A DNA stretch of 64,000 bases, taken from the NCBI RefSeq assembly GCF_900637555.1, contig NZ_LR134378.1, positions 1,126,001 to 1,190,000 on the forward strand, given 5' to 3'. Shown piece by piece: positions 48,065 to 58,800 of this stretch (positions are counted from its first letter, which is position 1; each line of letters opens with the position of its first letter). This stretch comes from Lautropia mirabilis. Lineage in GTDB: Bacteria; Pseudomonadota; Gammaproteobacteria; Burkholderiales; Burkholderiaceae_E. The translations under genes were made by a program, and so were the position numbers. Below the pieces are notes generated by a model, which was not told the DNA's origin, did not search any database, and worked only from the letters and a program-made list of their open reading frames with translations.

Positions 48065-50881
48065 TCAACTGAACAGGTGCTGCCACAGCGCCTTCACGGC
48101 GCCGGCCTCGACGGCCACGGTGGCCGGTGGCACGCGGGCACGCTCGGCGTCGTTCAGGCGGATCTCGTGCTGCAGGCGCCGGTAGCGGCGGTAGGCATCG
48201 CCCACGGCCTTGCCGGCCTCGGGCGGGATCAGCCCGGCGCTGGCCGCGCGGCGTAGCAGCTCGATGTTGCCCTTGTTCTCGATCAGCGCCGGGTGCTGGT
48301 GACTGTGGGCCAGCACCAGGTACTGCACCATGAACTCGATGTCCACCATGCCGCCCGCATCGTGCTTCAGGTCGAAGAGGCCCGTGTTGTTGGGGTGGCC
48401 GTCGTGCATCTTCTGGCGCATCGACAGGATCTCCGCGCGTAGCGCGGCCTCGTCGCGCGGACGGGCCAGGATGTCGGCACGCAGTGTCTCGAAGGCGCTG
48501 CCGATGGTCGGACTGCCGGCGGCGTAGCGCGCCCGGGTCAGTGCCTGGTGCTCCCACACCCAGGCCGATTCGGTCTGGTAGACCCGGAAGGCGTTCTGGC
48601 TGGACACCAGCAGACCGGCGTTGCCGTTGGGGCGCAGGCGCAGGTCCACCTCGAAGAGTGTGCCGGCGGCGGTGCGCGTCTGCAGCCAGCCGGCCATGCG
48701 CTGTGCCAGCTGGGCATAGATGCGCGGGGCGTCCTCGTGCGGGTCGTCGTAGAGGAACACCAGGTCCAGGTCGGACGAATAGCCCAGCTCCTTGCCACCC
48801 AGCCGGCCGTAGGCAATGACGGCAAACTGCGGGTCGGGTCGGTGGCGGCGCGGCAGGTTGGCCCAGCAGCGCTCCAGCGTCACTTCCAGCACGGCGTCGG
48901 CCAGTGCGCTCAGGTGGTCGCTCAGCACCTCCACCGTCAGGCGCTTTTCCAGGTCCTGCCCCAGCAGGCGGAACACGGCGCCATGGTGGGCCTCGCGCAT
49001 CGCGTCCATCTGGCGTTCGATGTCGGGGGCGGGGCGGCCGTCGTCATCCAGCACGCCGGCCAGCACGGTGGCATCCAGCTGCTCGCGCAGTTCCTGCGTC
49101 CAGTGCGGGATGTCCAGCGGCTCCAGCAGCTGGCCGTTGGCCAGTTCGTCGATGACCACCGGGTGGCTGCGCAGGTAATCGCTGGCCCAGCGCGCCTGCG
49201 CCATCATCCGCAGCAGGTGCAGGAAGGCGCCGGGGTGCTGGATCAGCATGTCCAGGTACACCGAGCGCCCGGCAATGGATTCCAGGAAGTCGCACAGCCG
49301 TCCGATCAGGGCCGTGGGGCCGCAGCTCTCGGGACCGGGCTGGAAGTGCAGGGCCTGGCCCAGCAGGTGCTCCACCTTCTGCTGCGACGTGTCGCGTGCC
49401 TTGCGGTAGGCGCGCGATTCGCGCAGGGCCTCGATGCGCCGCTGGCTTTCGGGGTCATGGGCGGCAGGGGACTGCGCTGCCGGTTCGGCCTCGGCGGGCG
49501 GGGCATCGGTGCTTTCGGGGGCGGGGGCAGGGGCTTCCGCCGGGGAAGCCGACGGGCTGGTGGCCACACCGGAAGCCTGCGCGGCCGTGTTTTCCGGGGC
49601 GGCCTCGAAGCCCGTCATCCGCGACGGGGCCAGCAGTTCGTCGAAGACCCGGGCCACATGGTTGCGGGCATCGTTCAGCCGGGCGTCGAACTCGCTGGCG
49701 CTCATGCCCAGCATGGCGGCGATGGCGGCGTGCTGGGCGGCATCGTCCGACAGCCAGTGGGTCTGGGCATCTTCCTGATATTGCAGCGCGTGCTCGGTGC
49801 GACGCAGCAGCCGCCAGGCCGAGAGCAGCTGCTCCACGTCGGACTCGTCCAGCAGGCGGCGACGTGCCAGCCGCTGCAGGGCCTTCGGGGTGCTGCGCTC
49901 GCGCAGGGACGGATCCTGCCCGCCACGCACGATCTGGAACATCTGGGCACAGAACTCGATCTCGCGGATGCCGCCACGGCCCAGTTTCACGTCGAAACCG
50001 GCGTTGTCGCTGCGGGCGCGTCGGCTCTCGGTCTTGCCGGCCTCGGTGCGGATCATGTCGTGCAGCTTGGCCAGCGCGGTGAACGCCGGAAAATCCAGGT
50101 AGGGACGGAACACGAAGGGCACCACCTGCTGCATCAGCTGCTGTTCGTCGCCGCGCGTGCTGTCGAAGGGGGCCAGGCCCGTGTGGGCAATCACCCGACC
50201 CTTGAGCCAGGCAAAGCGCTCCCATTCGCGCCCCTGCTCGTGGAAATAGCTGCCCAGGGCCGGCAGGGTGGCGATCAGCGGGCCCACGTCGCCGTAGGGC
50301 CGCAACCGCGTGTCCACGCGGAAGACGAAGCCGTCGGCCGTGACGTTGGAGAGCAGCTGGCCCAGCCGGCGGGCAATGCGCTCCAGGTAGCGCGGTTCCT
50401 CGCCTGCGTCGCGTGCCACGTAGATCAGGTCGATGTCGGACGAGACGTTCAGTTCGCCGCCGCCCAGCTTGCCCATGCCCACCACCAGCATGTCCTGCGG
50501 ACGGCCGCGGCTGTCCAGCAGGGTGCGCCCCTGTTCCTGCAGCTCGGTGGCGGCCACCTGCAGGGCATGGCGCACGGAGACCTCGGCCCAGTGGGTGATG
50601 GCGCCCAGCACTTCTTCCAGCGGGGCCTCGCCGCGCACGTCGCGCTCGATGAGGGCCATCATCAGCAGGTTGCGGAAGCGCCGCAGGGCGACTTCGGGGG
50701 GCTGCCCCAGCATCTGGTGGCGCACCCAGGCCTCGTCGATGGCCACGGGGGTGAGCGGGATGCCGATGAGGGCGTCCAGGCTGGAGAGGCCGCCTTCGGT
50801 GCGGGTGCCGATGGCCTGCAGGTTGCGGCGGAAGAAGGCGCTGTGGCGGTCGGCGGCGTAGTGGGTCATGGGGATGGGCAT
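48065..50881 (-). CDS. glnE: Bifunctional glutamine synthetase adenylyltransferase/deadenylase
   Basis: Adenylylates and deadenylylates glutamine synthetase in response to PII and glutamine. The 938-residue protein has two nucleotidyltransferase halves. The N-terminal one has VVGMGKLGGGELNVSSDIDL and the C-terminal one YGRLGGKELGYSSDLDLVFLY, each with the DxD pair. Typical GlnE segments such as RRFRNLLMMALIERD and GRGGIREIEFCAQMFQIVRGG are also present. A Pro/Ala/Glu-rich linker of about 70 residues (coded near 49420-49600) separates the halves and is longer than in E. coli. Start 50881 or 50869 (MTHYAAD); either gives a normal size. Confidence 0.95.
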   Translation of the reverse strand: MPIPMTHYAADRHSAFFRRNLQAIGTRTEGGLSSLDALIGIPLTPVAIDEAWVRHQMLGQPPEVALRRFRNLLMMALIERDVRGEAPLEEVLGAITHWAEVSVRHALQVAATELQEQGRTLLDSRGRPQDMLVVGMGKLGGGELNVSSDIDLIYVARDAGEEPRYLERIARRLGQLLSNVTADGFVFRVDTRLRPYGDVGPLIATLPALGSYFHEQGREWERFAWLKGRVIAHTGLAPFDSTRGDEQQLMQQVVPFVFRPYLDFPAFTALAKLHDMIRTEAGKTESRRARSDNAGFDVKLGRGGIREIEFCAQMFQIVRGGQDPSLRERSTPKALQRLARRRLLDESDVEQLLSAWRLLRRTEHALQYQEDAQTHWLSDDAAQHAAIAAMLGMSASEFDARLNDARNHVARVFDELLAPSRMTGFEAAPENTAAQASGVATSPSASPAEAPAPAPESTDAPPAEAEPAAQSPAAHDPESQRRIEALRESRAYRKARDTSQQKVEHLLGQALHFQPGPESCGPTALIGRLCDFLESIAGRSVYLDMLIQHPGAFLHLLRMMAQARWASDYLRSHPVVIDELANGQLLEPLDIPHWTQELREQLDATVLAGVLDDDGRPAPDIERQMDAMREAHHGAVFRLLGQDLEKRLTVEVLSDHLSALADAVLEVTLERCWANLPRRHRPDPQFAVIAYGRLGGKELGYSSDLDLVFLYDDPHEDAPRIYAQLAQRMAGWLQTRTAAGTLFEVDLRLRPNGNAGLLVSSQNAFRVYQTESAWVWEHQALTRARYAAGSPTIGSAFETLRADILARPRDEAALRAEILSMRQKMHDGHPNNTGLFDLKHDAGGMVDIEFMVQYLVLAHSHQHPALIENKGNIELLRRAASAGLIPPEAGKAVGDAYRRYRRLQHEIRLNDAERARVPPATVAVEAGAVKALWQHLFS

Positions 50882-51004
50882 CGGCTCATTCAACGCATGC
50901 AAGCGTAGCACTACGAGGGGGCTGGGGACATACCCGTACCGGGGCGAGGGGATGCAGGGGTGGGTGTTACCCTTGCGCGGACATGAGAATCTGGAGTCGG
51001 GAGC

Positions 51005-52108
51005 GTGATTCGATCGATCGAGGGGCTGCGTGGCGTGGCTGCGCTGATGGTGGTGTTCTTTCATGCCTTTGTGCTGGCGCGCTGGGGTGGGGCGCCGGCG
51101 CAATGGGGGCTGGTGCAGAATGCCTGGCTGTTCGTCGATCTGTTCTTCGTGATCAGCGGGGCCATCATGGCCATGGTGTATGGCCAGCGGCTGCAGGATG
51201 GCAGGCAGGTGCGGGCGTTCTTCATCAAGCGCTTCTTCCGGCTGTATCCGCTGCATCTGGTCACGACGCTCACGGCCATCGGGGCGGTGATCGTGGTGCA
51301 GGGCGCCAAGTGGGCGGCGGCGCAGGCGGGCATCCAGCTGGGGGGGGAGCAGCCCTTTGCGGTGGAGTTCTTCAAGCTGTCGTATTTCCTGCTGGAGCTG
51401 GTGATGCTGCAGGGCGTGGGCATCATGACCGAGGCGCTGCACAACTACCCGTCATGGTCACTGTCGGTGGAGTTCTGGCTGTATCTGGCCTTTGCGGTGC
51501 TGTTCTTCTTCGTGCGCAGTACCCGGGCGCGGGTCTGGGCAAGCGTGGCCATCGTGGTGCTGTGCCTGGATCATTTCCTGCGGGTGTTCTCGGGGCTGGG
51601 GCCGCAGGTGCTGGCGCCGGATGTCCATGGCATGCCGCGCGGGCTGCTCAGCTTCTTCATCGGCGTGCTGGTCTGGTATGGCTGGCAGGCGGTGCAGCCC
51701 CGTCTGCGCAACCTGTCGTCACCCGTGCTGGGCGCGTGTCAGCTGGTGCTGGCCGTGCTGTCGCTGGCGCTCATCGACATGCGCGCGGATCTGGGGGCCT
51801 GGGTGTATGCCATTCCCTTCGTGTTCGGCCTGTGGGTGTGGTCGCTGCTGCCGGATCGCGGCATGGTGGCGGCCTTGCTGCAGACGCGACCGCTGCAGTG
51901 GCTGGGCGTGCACAGCTATTCCATCTATCTGGTGCACGTCACGGTGCTCACCTTCTTCGACTGGCCGGGCCGCAAGTTCGGCGAGCCGCTGAAATACGCC
52001 GTGGTGGCGGTGTTCGTGCTGGCGGTGCTACTGGCGGCGCGCTGCACCTACCGCTGGATCGAGGTGCCATGGCGGGACCACGGCAAGCGCCTGGCGGGGC
52101 GGGGGTAG
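51005..52108 (+). CDS. Acyltransferase-3 family membrane protein (OafA-like)
   Basis: A 367-residue protein with about ten TM helices. It begins IRSIEGLRGVAALMVVFFHAF, the family signature with the catalytic His, then LFVDLFFVISGAIMAMVYGQRL, RAFFIKRFFRLYPLHLV, PSWSLSVEFWLYLAF and LGVHSYSIYLVHVTVL. Members O-acylate surface glycans or lipids. GTG start at 51005 with GGGAG upstream. Its 3' end (HGKRLAGRG and stop) forms one copy of a direct repeat whose second copy lies beyond the higBA cassette, so this terminus marks an insertion point. Confidence 0.9.
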   Translation: MIRSIEGLRGVAALMVVFFHAFVLARWGGAPAQWGLVQNAWLFVDLFFVISGAIMAMVYGQRLQDGRQVRAFFIKRFFRLYPLHLVTTLTAIGAVIVVQGAKWAAAQAGIQLGGEQPFAVEFFKLSYFLLELVMLQGVGIMTEALHNYPSWSLSVEFWLYLAFAVLFFFVRSTRARVWASVAIVVLCLDHFLRVFSGLGPQVLAPDVHGMPRGLLSFFIGVLVWYGWQAVQPRLRNLSSPVLGACQLVLAVLSLALIDMRADLGAWVYAIPFVFGLWVWSLLPDRGMVAALLQTRPLQWLGVHSYSIYLVHVTVLTFFDWPGRKFGEPLKYAVVAVFVLAVLLAARCTYRWIEVPWRDHGKRLAGRG

Positions 52109-52110
52109 GC
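52079..52110 (+). repeat. Direct repeat, copy 1 (3' end of the acyltransferase gene)
   Basis: CACGGCAAGCG and CTGGCGGGGCGGGGGTAGG are contiguous here apart from one C and include the stop codon TAG (52106-52108). A matching copy is at 52757-52802. Similarity continues weakly for about 15 bp beyond. The two copies bracket higBA. Confidence 0.8.
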
Positions 52111-52122
52111 TGCGGCGGGGGC

Positions 52123-52413
52123 TCAGGTGGAGATGGGGGTGATGTCGGCCAGCGTGGCTGCCAGGGTGTCCTTGGCCATTTCCATTTCATGGTCGAGTTG
52201 CAGCCCGGTCCAGAAGCCGTCTGACGTGCCGAAGAAGCGCGAAAGCCGAAGGCCGGTATCGACGCTGATGCCGCGTGTGCCCGCCACGATCTCGCCGATG
52301 CGGCGCTGAGGGACGTGGATTTCCTTGGCAAGCCGATACTGGCTGATGCCCATGGGCTTGAGAAACTCTTCCTGGAGAATTTCGCCGGGGTGAGGATAAG
52401 GAACCGTACGCAT
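52123..52413 (-). CDS. higA: HigA-type antitoxin (XRE-family)
   Basis: The 96-residue protein has the HigA pattern PHPGEILQEEFLKPMGISQYRLAKEIHVPQRRIGEIVAGTRGIS over residues 7-52, including the helix-turn-helix, followed by GLRLSRFFGTSDGFWTGLQLDHEM. Binds and neutralises HigB and represses the operon. Start at 52413. It follows the toxin gene by 11 bp: toxin-first order, typical of higBA. Confidence 0.92.
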   Translation of the reverse strand: MRTVPYPHPGEILQEEFLKPMGISQYRLAKEIHVPQRRIGEIVAGTRGISVDTGLRLSRFFGTSDGFWTGLQLDHEMEMAKDTLAATLADITPIST

Positions 52414-52424
52414 GCGGAAGCCTC

Positions 52425-52706
52425 TCAATGATAGTCGGTGATCTCGACGGCAATGGCGTCCGTGCCCAGCCACGAGAAGCAGATGCGCCATTGATCGTTG
52501 ATGCGGATGCTGTACTGGCCGTGGCGATCTCCCTTGAGGAGTTCCAGCCGGTTGCCAGGCGGAATGCGCAGGTCGTCAAGTCTGCCGGCTCTGTGCAGCA
52601 TGGCCAGCTTGCGCATGGCAACCTTTTCTATGCTGACCCATCGGGCCACCCGGTGGCCGGCAAACAGGGCTTGGGTATCGCTGCATCTGAATGATTGAAT
52701 GGCCAT
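52425..52706 (-). CDS. higB: HigB-type toxin (RelE superfamily, host-inhibition type)
   Basis: The 93-residue protein has IQSFRCSDTQALFAGHRVARW, AMRKLAMLHRAGRLDDLRIPPGNRLE and the HigB ending QYSIRINDQWRICFSWLGTDAIAVEITDYH split over residues 64-93; Arg and His of this segment are used in ribosome-dependent mRNA cutting. ATG start at 52706 is 6 nt after a -10 element, so the mRNA may be leaderless. Intact, so likely functional. Confidence 0.93.
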   Translation of the reverse strand: MAIQSFRCSDTQALFAGHRVARWVSIEKVAMRKLAMLHRAGRLDDLRIPPGNRLELLKGDRHGQYSIRINDQWRICFSWLGTDAIAVEITDYH

Positions 52707-52712
52707 CCCGTC

Positions 52713-52749
52713 ATGCTAACGACTGGCGATAGTATCGTCAAGCGTTAGC
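52713..52749 (-). promoter_or_regulatory. higBA promoter overlapped by an inverted-repeat operator
   Basis: On the minus strand TTGACG (52736-52741), 17-bp spacer, TAGCAT (52713-52718), then 6 nt to the higB ATG. GCTAACG and CGTTAGC (52715-52721 and 52743-52749) form an inverted repeat around the promoter and overlap both hexamers, which suits repression by the HigA-HigB complex. Confidence 0.8.
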
Positions 52750-52756
52750 ATTGGGG

Positions 52757-52802
52757 CACGGCAAGCGGCAAGCGGCAAGCGGCTGGCGGGGCGGGGGTAG
52801 GT
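52757..52802 (+). repeat. Direct repeat, copy 2 (beyond higBA)
   Basis: Contains CACGGCAAGCG and CTGGCGGGGCGGGGGTAGG like copy 1, but with GGCAAGC triplicated in between (52760-52782). It lies directly after the operator side of higBA and 46 bp before the stop of the next gene. Confidence 0.8.
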
Positions 52803-52847
52803 CGCGGCAGGGGCGTCTCCGTGCCCCCGCCGGGTGCTGGCGTGCCG

Positions 52848-55800
52848 TCAGGCCAGCGGCGGATGCTGGCCCAGCGGGTCGTGCAGCAGCGGGTCGGTGC
52901 CGTGCCAGAGGTTGCCCAGGGTGGACGGCAGTGCCCTGGTGGCCGTGTCGCTTCCGGCCGAGGGCGTGCCCGGCAGCAGCTCTGCGGCGTCCAGCGTCTC
53001 GGCGGCTTCACGGTGGCCCGACGTGCCTGCCGAGCGGCCGGTGATGTTGGGCTTGCTGAAGGTGGGGCTGCCGTCTTCGGCCTCGGCAATGGTGATGGTG
53101 AAGCGTTCGTGGCCGACGTCCGGATCGCGGGCGTCCCTGGCAAGGTGGCCCAGCTTCGTACGGTTCCCCGGCAGGGAAGGGTTCTTGCCTGAGCCGTCTT
53201 CCACTTCCTGACCCTGCACCTCCACCAGCGTGATGACACCGCCGTGGTTCTTGCTGCTGTCCCAGCCCAGGTGAGCCTGGTTCAGTTCCGAGCCGACGAT
53301 GATCTGCCCTTCCTCGACCTGGCCGGAGAAGTCGGGGTCGTGCTCGCTCTCCAGCTTCAGCGGCTGGCGGTAGTTGTCGTACTCGATGATGAAACCCTTG
53401 GCGCCACTGCCGGCGTCGTGTGCGACGTTGCCCTGGTTGATGTAGTGGTAGCGGGTCGAGATGTCGGGGCCGCTGTTGAACAGGCTGGTCTTGATGAAAC
53501 CTCTTTCTGCAGCATCGTCGATGGACAGCAGCTTGCCGCCCATGTCCTGGGCGCGCTGCTGCGCGTCCGCCAGGCTGATGCCATCCGCCTGGATGACCTC
53601 GTAGGCGGTCGGTCCCGACTGGCCTCCGTCGGGCAGGGGGCGTCCGGCCAGATCCCAGTTCATCACGCGTTTGGCATTGGGAGATTCATACGCCTCGATA
53701 CTTATGACCTTGAAGAACCTGCCGTCCAGACTGGAGTCCGGACTATGGCTATTGCTGCTGATGATGCTCTTGTCCAGCCCGGTGATGGCGTTGGGAGCCA
53801 CGACGGGTTTGGTGGGAGTACCCGCCGCCTGCGGCTGCTCGTCGATGGTGATGGTGCGAACCATTTCCTGGCCGCTGTCGTCCACGAAGGGGCGTCCGTT
53901 CTTGTCCAGCGGTTTGAAGATGAAGCGGCCGCCATCGGTCTTGCTGGCATCCCAGGTCAGCCGGGCGAACTCTGCGGCATCGATGGTCTCGCCTTCGGTG
54001 ATCTGACGGGCGCCGGAGCCATCGGTACCGTTGGCCAGTTGCAGCGGCGAGTGGCTGGTGTCGCGGTCGTTGGGCTGTTCAATGCGAGTGATCTCGATGC
54101 GGGCTGGGGCACGGCTGTCTTCGGTCCCCCGGATTTCGTCCAGATGGTTCTTGCCAATCTCCAGAACCTGCTGGAACGCGGCGCGCAGCGTTGAGGCATT
54201 TTGAGCATAGGCCGGTCCCTGAACGCCTTCCTCGACGGAGATGGTTCGGGTGAGGGTGGAGGTGCTGCCAGGGTTGGCAGGGTTGGTGGTCAGGATGGAC
54301 TTTCCGTCCGCACCGATCATCGAGAAGGTGAACGAGCCGCCGGAGTTTGCATCCGAGCGCCATACCAGCTTGTCCAGGTCACTGGCCTGGATCCGGCTGC
54401 CTTTGGAGACCGGGTCAAGTTGGCCATGACCACGGTCGATGGCCAGCGCGGACGTGCCAGGGGCAGTATCGTCCTTCTCGTAGATAGTGGTGATCTGGAT
54501 GGCAGTGGGCTCCCGCGAGGGATCGGTACCAGCCAGCAGGGTCCTGTCCAGTGTCAGGGGACGGTTGTAGGGGGTGAAGGCACTGGGCGTGTTCGTGGCG
54601 TAGACAGGGGCCGCCGGCGATTCGATGACGGTCATCGTCTGTTCGGCGGAGCCGGCAATCTCGATGCCGTCCTTGTCGAGGGCCACGAACCGGAATGTGC
54701 CGCCCTCGTTGTGGGCTGTGTCCCAGCGGATATTGCTGTAGCGGCCGAATTTAATTTCACTGCCCACGGAAAGTGGGGTGCGGTGGCCGGCATCCCAGCT
54801 GTAGAGGGCCGCGTGCTCGGTCGCCGACGGATTCTTTTCGTCGATGTGGGTGATGCGGATGGCGGCAGGACGCTGTTTCTGGGGCGTGTTGTGGCCGTTG
54901 TAGGCCATTCCGTTGTTGAAGGCAGCCGATCCGTCATGGGCTGCGTAGGCCGTCTGATACTGCAGGCTGATGGCGTTCCAGACCGGAGGCAGCGGCGATT
55001 CATGCACGGTGACGGTACGCGGTGCGCTACCCTCAATGGCAAACCGTTCGGCGTCGTGCGCCGTGAAGGTGAAGCGGCCCCCATCGTTGCTGCTGGTATC
55101 CCAGTGCACCTTGTCGAAATCCTCGGCACGGATGGTGGCGCCTGCCTGTACGGCTTCCTTGACCCCGCCTTCGCGCTGGATGTAGAGCGGGGCGGGGTTC
55201 ACGCCATTGTCTGCCTCGATCTGGTTGATGGTGACGAATGCCGGCTTGCGGGCGGGGTCGTTGCCCTCGAAGACGCTGGCATCAATCTGGCGCACCTGAT
55301 CATGTGCCACCACCTGCAGGGCCCGGCCGGAATAGTCCGGAGCCTTCGGTGACTCGTGCACCGAGATGGTCTGTGCATCGGAGCCCAGAATGGGATTCCG
55401 GTTGGCATCCAGCGCCACGAAGCGGAAGCTGCCACCATCATTGTGGGCGGTGTTCCAGCTGAGCTTGCCAAAGTCTGCGGCGCTGATGACATCGCCTTGC
55501 TGCACGGCCGTGGGGGTGCCGCCGTCGGCCTCCCGCTGCAGGGCAGCGCCCGTGCCGTCGCCATCCTTGGCGTCGATGCTCTCGATGCGGATAAAGGCCG
55601 GGGCCTTGCCGGGCGTGTTGCCGGCAAACAGTTCCTGGCCGAGGGCGCGCGTCTGGTCGTGCGCCACCGTCAACGGATTGCGCACGCCAGGGTAGTCCGG
55701 TGCTGCCGGAGATTCGTAGACGCTGACGGTCTGTGCGGTGGCACCCAGAATGGGCTTCTGGTTGGCATCCAGCGGCATGAAGCTGAAGTTGCCGCCGTTG

Positions 55801-58800
55801 TTGTGGGCGGTGTTCCAGCTGAGCTTGCCAAAGTCTGCGGCGCTGATGACATCGCCTTGCTGAACGGCCGTGGGTGCGGCGGGACCGGCCCCATCATCAT
55901 CCCGTTGCAGGGCGGTGCCGGTGCCGTCGCCATCCAGGGGCGTGATGCTCTCGATGCGGACGAAGGCCGGGGCCTTGTTGGCGGTGTTGCCGGCAAACAG
56001 GTCCTGACCCAGCGCCAGCGTCTGGTCGTGTGCAGCCGACAGCGGGTCGCGCGTGCTGGGGTAGTCCGGCACCGCGGGGGATTCGCTCACCGTGATGGTC
56101 TGTGAATCAGCCCCCAGAATGGGTTTCCGGTTGGCGTCCAGCGCCACGAAGCGGAAGCTGCCACCGTCGTTGTGGGCGGTATTCCAGCTGAGCTTGCCGA
56201 AGTCTGCCGCGCTGATGACATCGCCTTCCGAGACGGCCGTGGGCGCGCCGGGGCCGGCACCATCATCATCCCGTTGCAGGGCAGTGCCTGTGCCGTCACC
56301 ATCCTTGGCGGTGATCTTTTCGATGCGGATGAAGGCAGGTGCCTTGCTGGATGCGCTGCCGACGAACAGTTCCTGGCCGAAGGTCAGAGTCTGGTCGTGC
56401 GCGACGGCCAGCGGGCTGCGTGCGCTGGGGTATTCCGGCGCGGCAGGGGATTCGTAGACGCTGATGGTCTGCGGCTGAACGCCCACGTAGGGCTGTCCGG
56501 TGCCGTCCAGGGGCACAAAGCGGAAGCTGCCGCCTTCGTTGCCCACGGTGTTCCAGGTCAGCTTGCTGAAGTTTTCGGCCGTGATGGTCTGGCCGACCGT
56601 GATGGGCGTGGGCGTACCGTCGCCCAGCAGTTGCAGGGACGGGCTTGCACCGTCATGGCTGCTGGGCTCAATGGCCTCGATGCGGATGGCAGCCGGCTTG
56701 TAGTCCTGGTTCGTGCCGGCAAAGGTGCTTTCCGGGAAGGTGGCCGTCTGCTCGTGGGCCACGGCGCGAATGACCGGTTCAGCCGGATAAACTGGGGAGG
56801 TAGGAGATTCGTGCACCGTGATGGTCTGTTCCGGTGCCCCCAGAATGGGCTTCTGGTTGGCGTCCAGTGCCACGAAGCGGAAGCTGCCGCCGTCATTGTG
56901 GGCGGTGTTCCAGCTGAGCTTGCCGAAGTCTGCCGCGCTGATGACATCGCCTTCCGAGACGGCCGTCGGGGCACCGGGACCATCGCCGTCGGCGTCCCGC
57001 TGCAGGGCAGCGCCTGCGCCGGTGTCACCCTGGAGGGTGATCTTCTCGATGCGGATGAAGGATGGTGCCTTGTCGGCAGCGTTGCCGGCAAACAGTTCCT
57101 GACCCAGCGTCAGCGTCTGGTCGTGTGCGACCGACAGCGGTTCACGCGCGGCGGGATAGTCCGGAGCAGCCGGGGATTCGCTGACCGTGATGGTTTGTGC
57201 GGAGGCGCCCAGAATGGGCTTCTGGCTGGCATCCAGCGGCACGAAGCGGAAGCTGCCGCCGTCATTGTGGGCGGTGTTCCAGCTGAGCTTGCCGAAGTCT
57301 GCCGCGCTGATGACATCGCCTTCCGAGACGGCCGTCGGGGCACCGGGACCATCGCCGTCGGCGTCCCGCTGCAGGGCAGCGCCTGCGCCGGTGTCACCCT
57401 GGAGGGTGATCTTCTCGATGCGGATGAAGGATGGTGCCTTGTCGGCAGCGTTGCCGGCAAACAGTTCCTGACCCAGCGTCAGCGTCTGGTCGTGTGCGAC
57501 CGACAGCGGTTCACGCGCGGCGGGATAGTCCGGAGCAGCCGGGGATTCGCTGACCGTGATGGTTTGTGCGGAGGCGCCCAGAATGGGCTTCTGGCTGGCA
57601 TCCAGCGGCACGAAGCGGAAGCTGCCGCCGTCGTTGTGGGCGCTGTTCCAGCTGAGCTTGCCGAAGTCTGCGGCGCTGATGACATCGCCTTCCGACACGG
57701 CCGTGGGCGCGTCGGGACCATCGCCGTCGGCGTCTCGCTGCAGGGCCGCGCCCGCGCCGGTGTCACCATTGGGGGTGATCTTCTCGATGCGGATGAAGGA
57801 TGGAGCCTTGTCGGCAGCATTGCCGGCGAACAGTTCCTGGCCAAGCGCCAGCGTCTGGTCGTGTGCCACGGCCAGGGGTTCGCGTGCGGTTGGGTAGTCC
57901 GGAGCAGCCGGGGATTCGCTGACCGTGATGGTTTGTGCGGAGGCGCCCAGAATGGGCTTCTGGCTGGCATCCAGCGGCACGAAGCGGAAGCTGCCGCCGT
58001 CGTTGTGGGCGGCGTTCCAGCTCAGTTTGCCAAAGTCTGCGGCGCTGATGACATCGCCTTCTGAGACAGCCGTTGGGGCACCGGGGCCATCGCCGTCGGC
58101 ATCCCGCTGCAGGGCTGCGCCCGAGCCGGTGTCACCCTGGGGGGTGATCTTCTCGATGCGAATGAAGGATGGGGCCTTGTCGGCCGTGTTGCCGGCAAAC
58201 AGTTCCTGACCCAGCGTCAGCGTCTGGTCGTGTGCCACCGCCAGCGGGTCACGCGCGCTGGCGTAGTCCGGCACCGCGGGGGATTCGTAGACGTTGACGG
58301 TCTGCGGCTGGACGCCGTCATAGGGCTGGCGCTCGCTGTCCAGCGGCACGAAGCGGAAGCTGCCGCCGTCGTTGTCGGCGCTGTTCCAGACCAGACGGCC
58401 GAAATCTGCGGCGGCAATTTCCTGGTTCTCGGCAACAGGGGTCAGCGATCCGTCGTCGGCGCGCAGATGCAGCGCGGCCGATCCGGCGCGGGCGCCCTTG
58501 GCCTCGATGCCTTCAATGCGCACGTAAGACGGGGCATGTTCGGCATCCTTGCCGGTGAACGTGCTGGCGCGCAGCTCCACCGCCTCGTTGTGACGGGCCG
58601 CACGGGTCACGGGGGCGTCGTCATAGCTGGGCGCAACGGGACGCGGTGAGGGTGCAGGAGCCGGTTCGGGAGCAGGCTGTGGGGCCGGTTGTGGAGCGGG
58701 CTGCGGGGCAGGCGCAGGTGACGGTTCCGGCGCAGGAGCAGGTTGTGGCGCCGGTTGCGGAGCGGGTTCCGGCGCGGGTTCCGGCGCGGGTTCCGGCGCG

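Noticed and set aside
56172-58064. Plus-strand reading frame of 630 codons over the adhesin 1 repeats
   Set aside because: It repeats at the same 369-bp period as the sense modules and has no start signal; it is an antisense by-product of repeats in GC-rich DNA.
55190-58640. Regularly spaced repeats considered as a CRISPR array
   Set aside because: Units are 369 bp, in frame, and encode protein modules; there are no short repeats with unique spacers.
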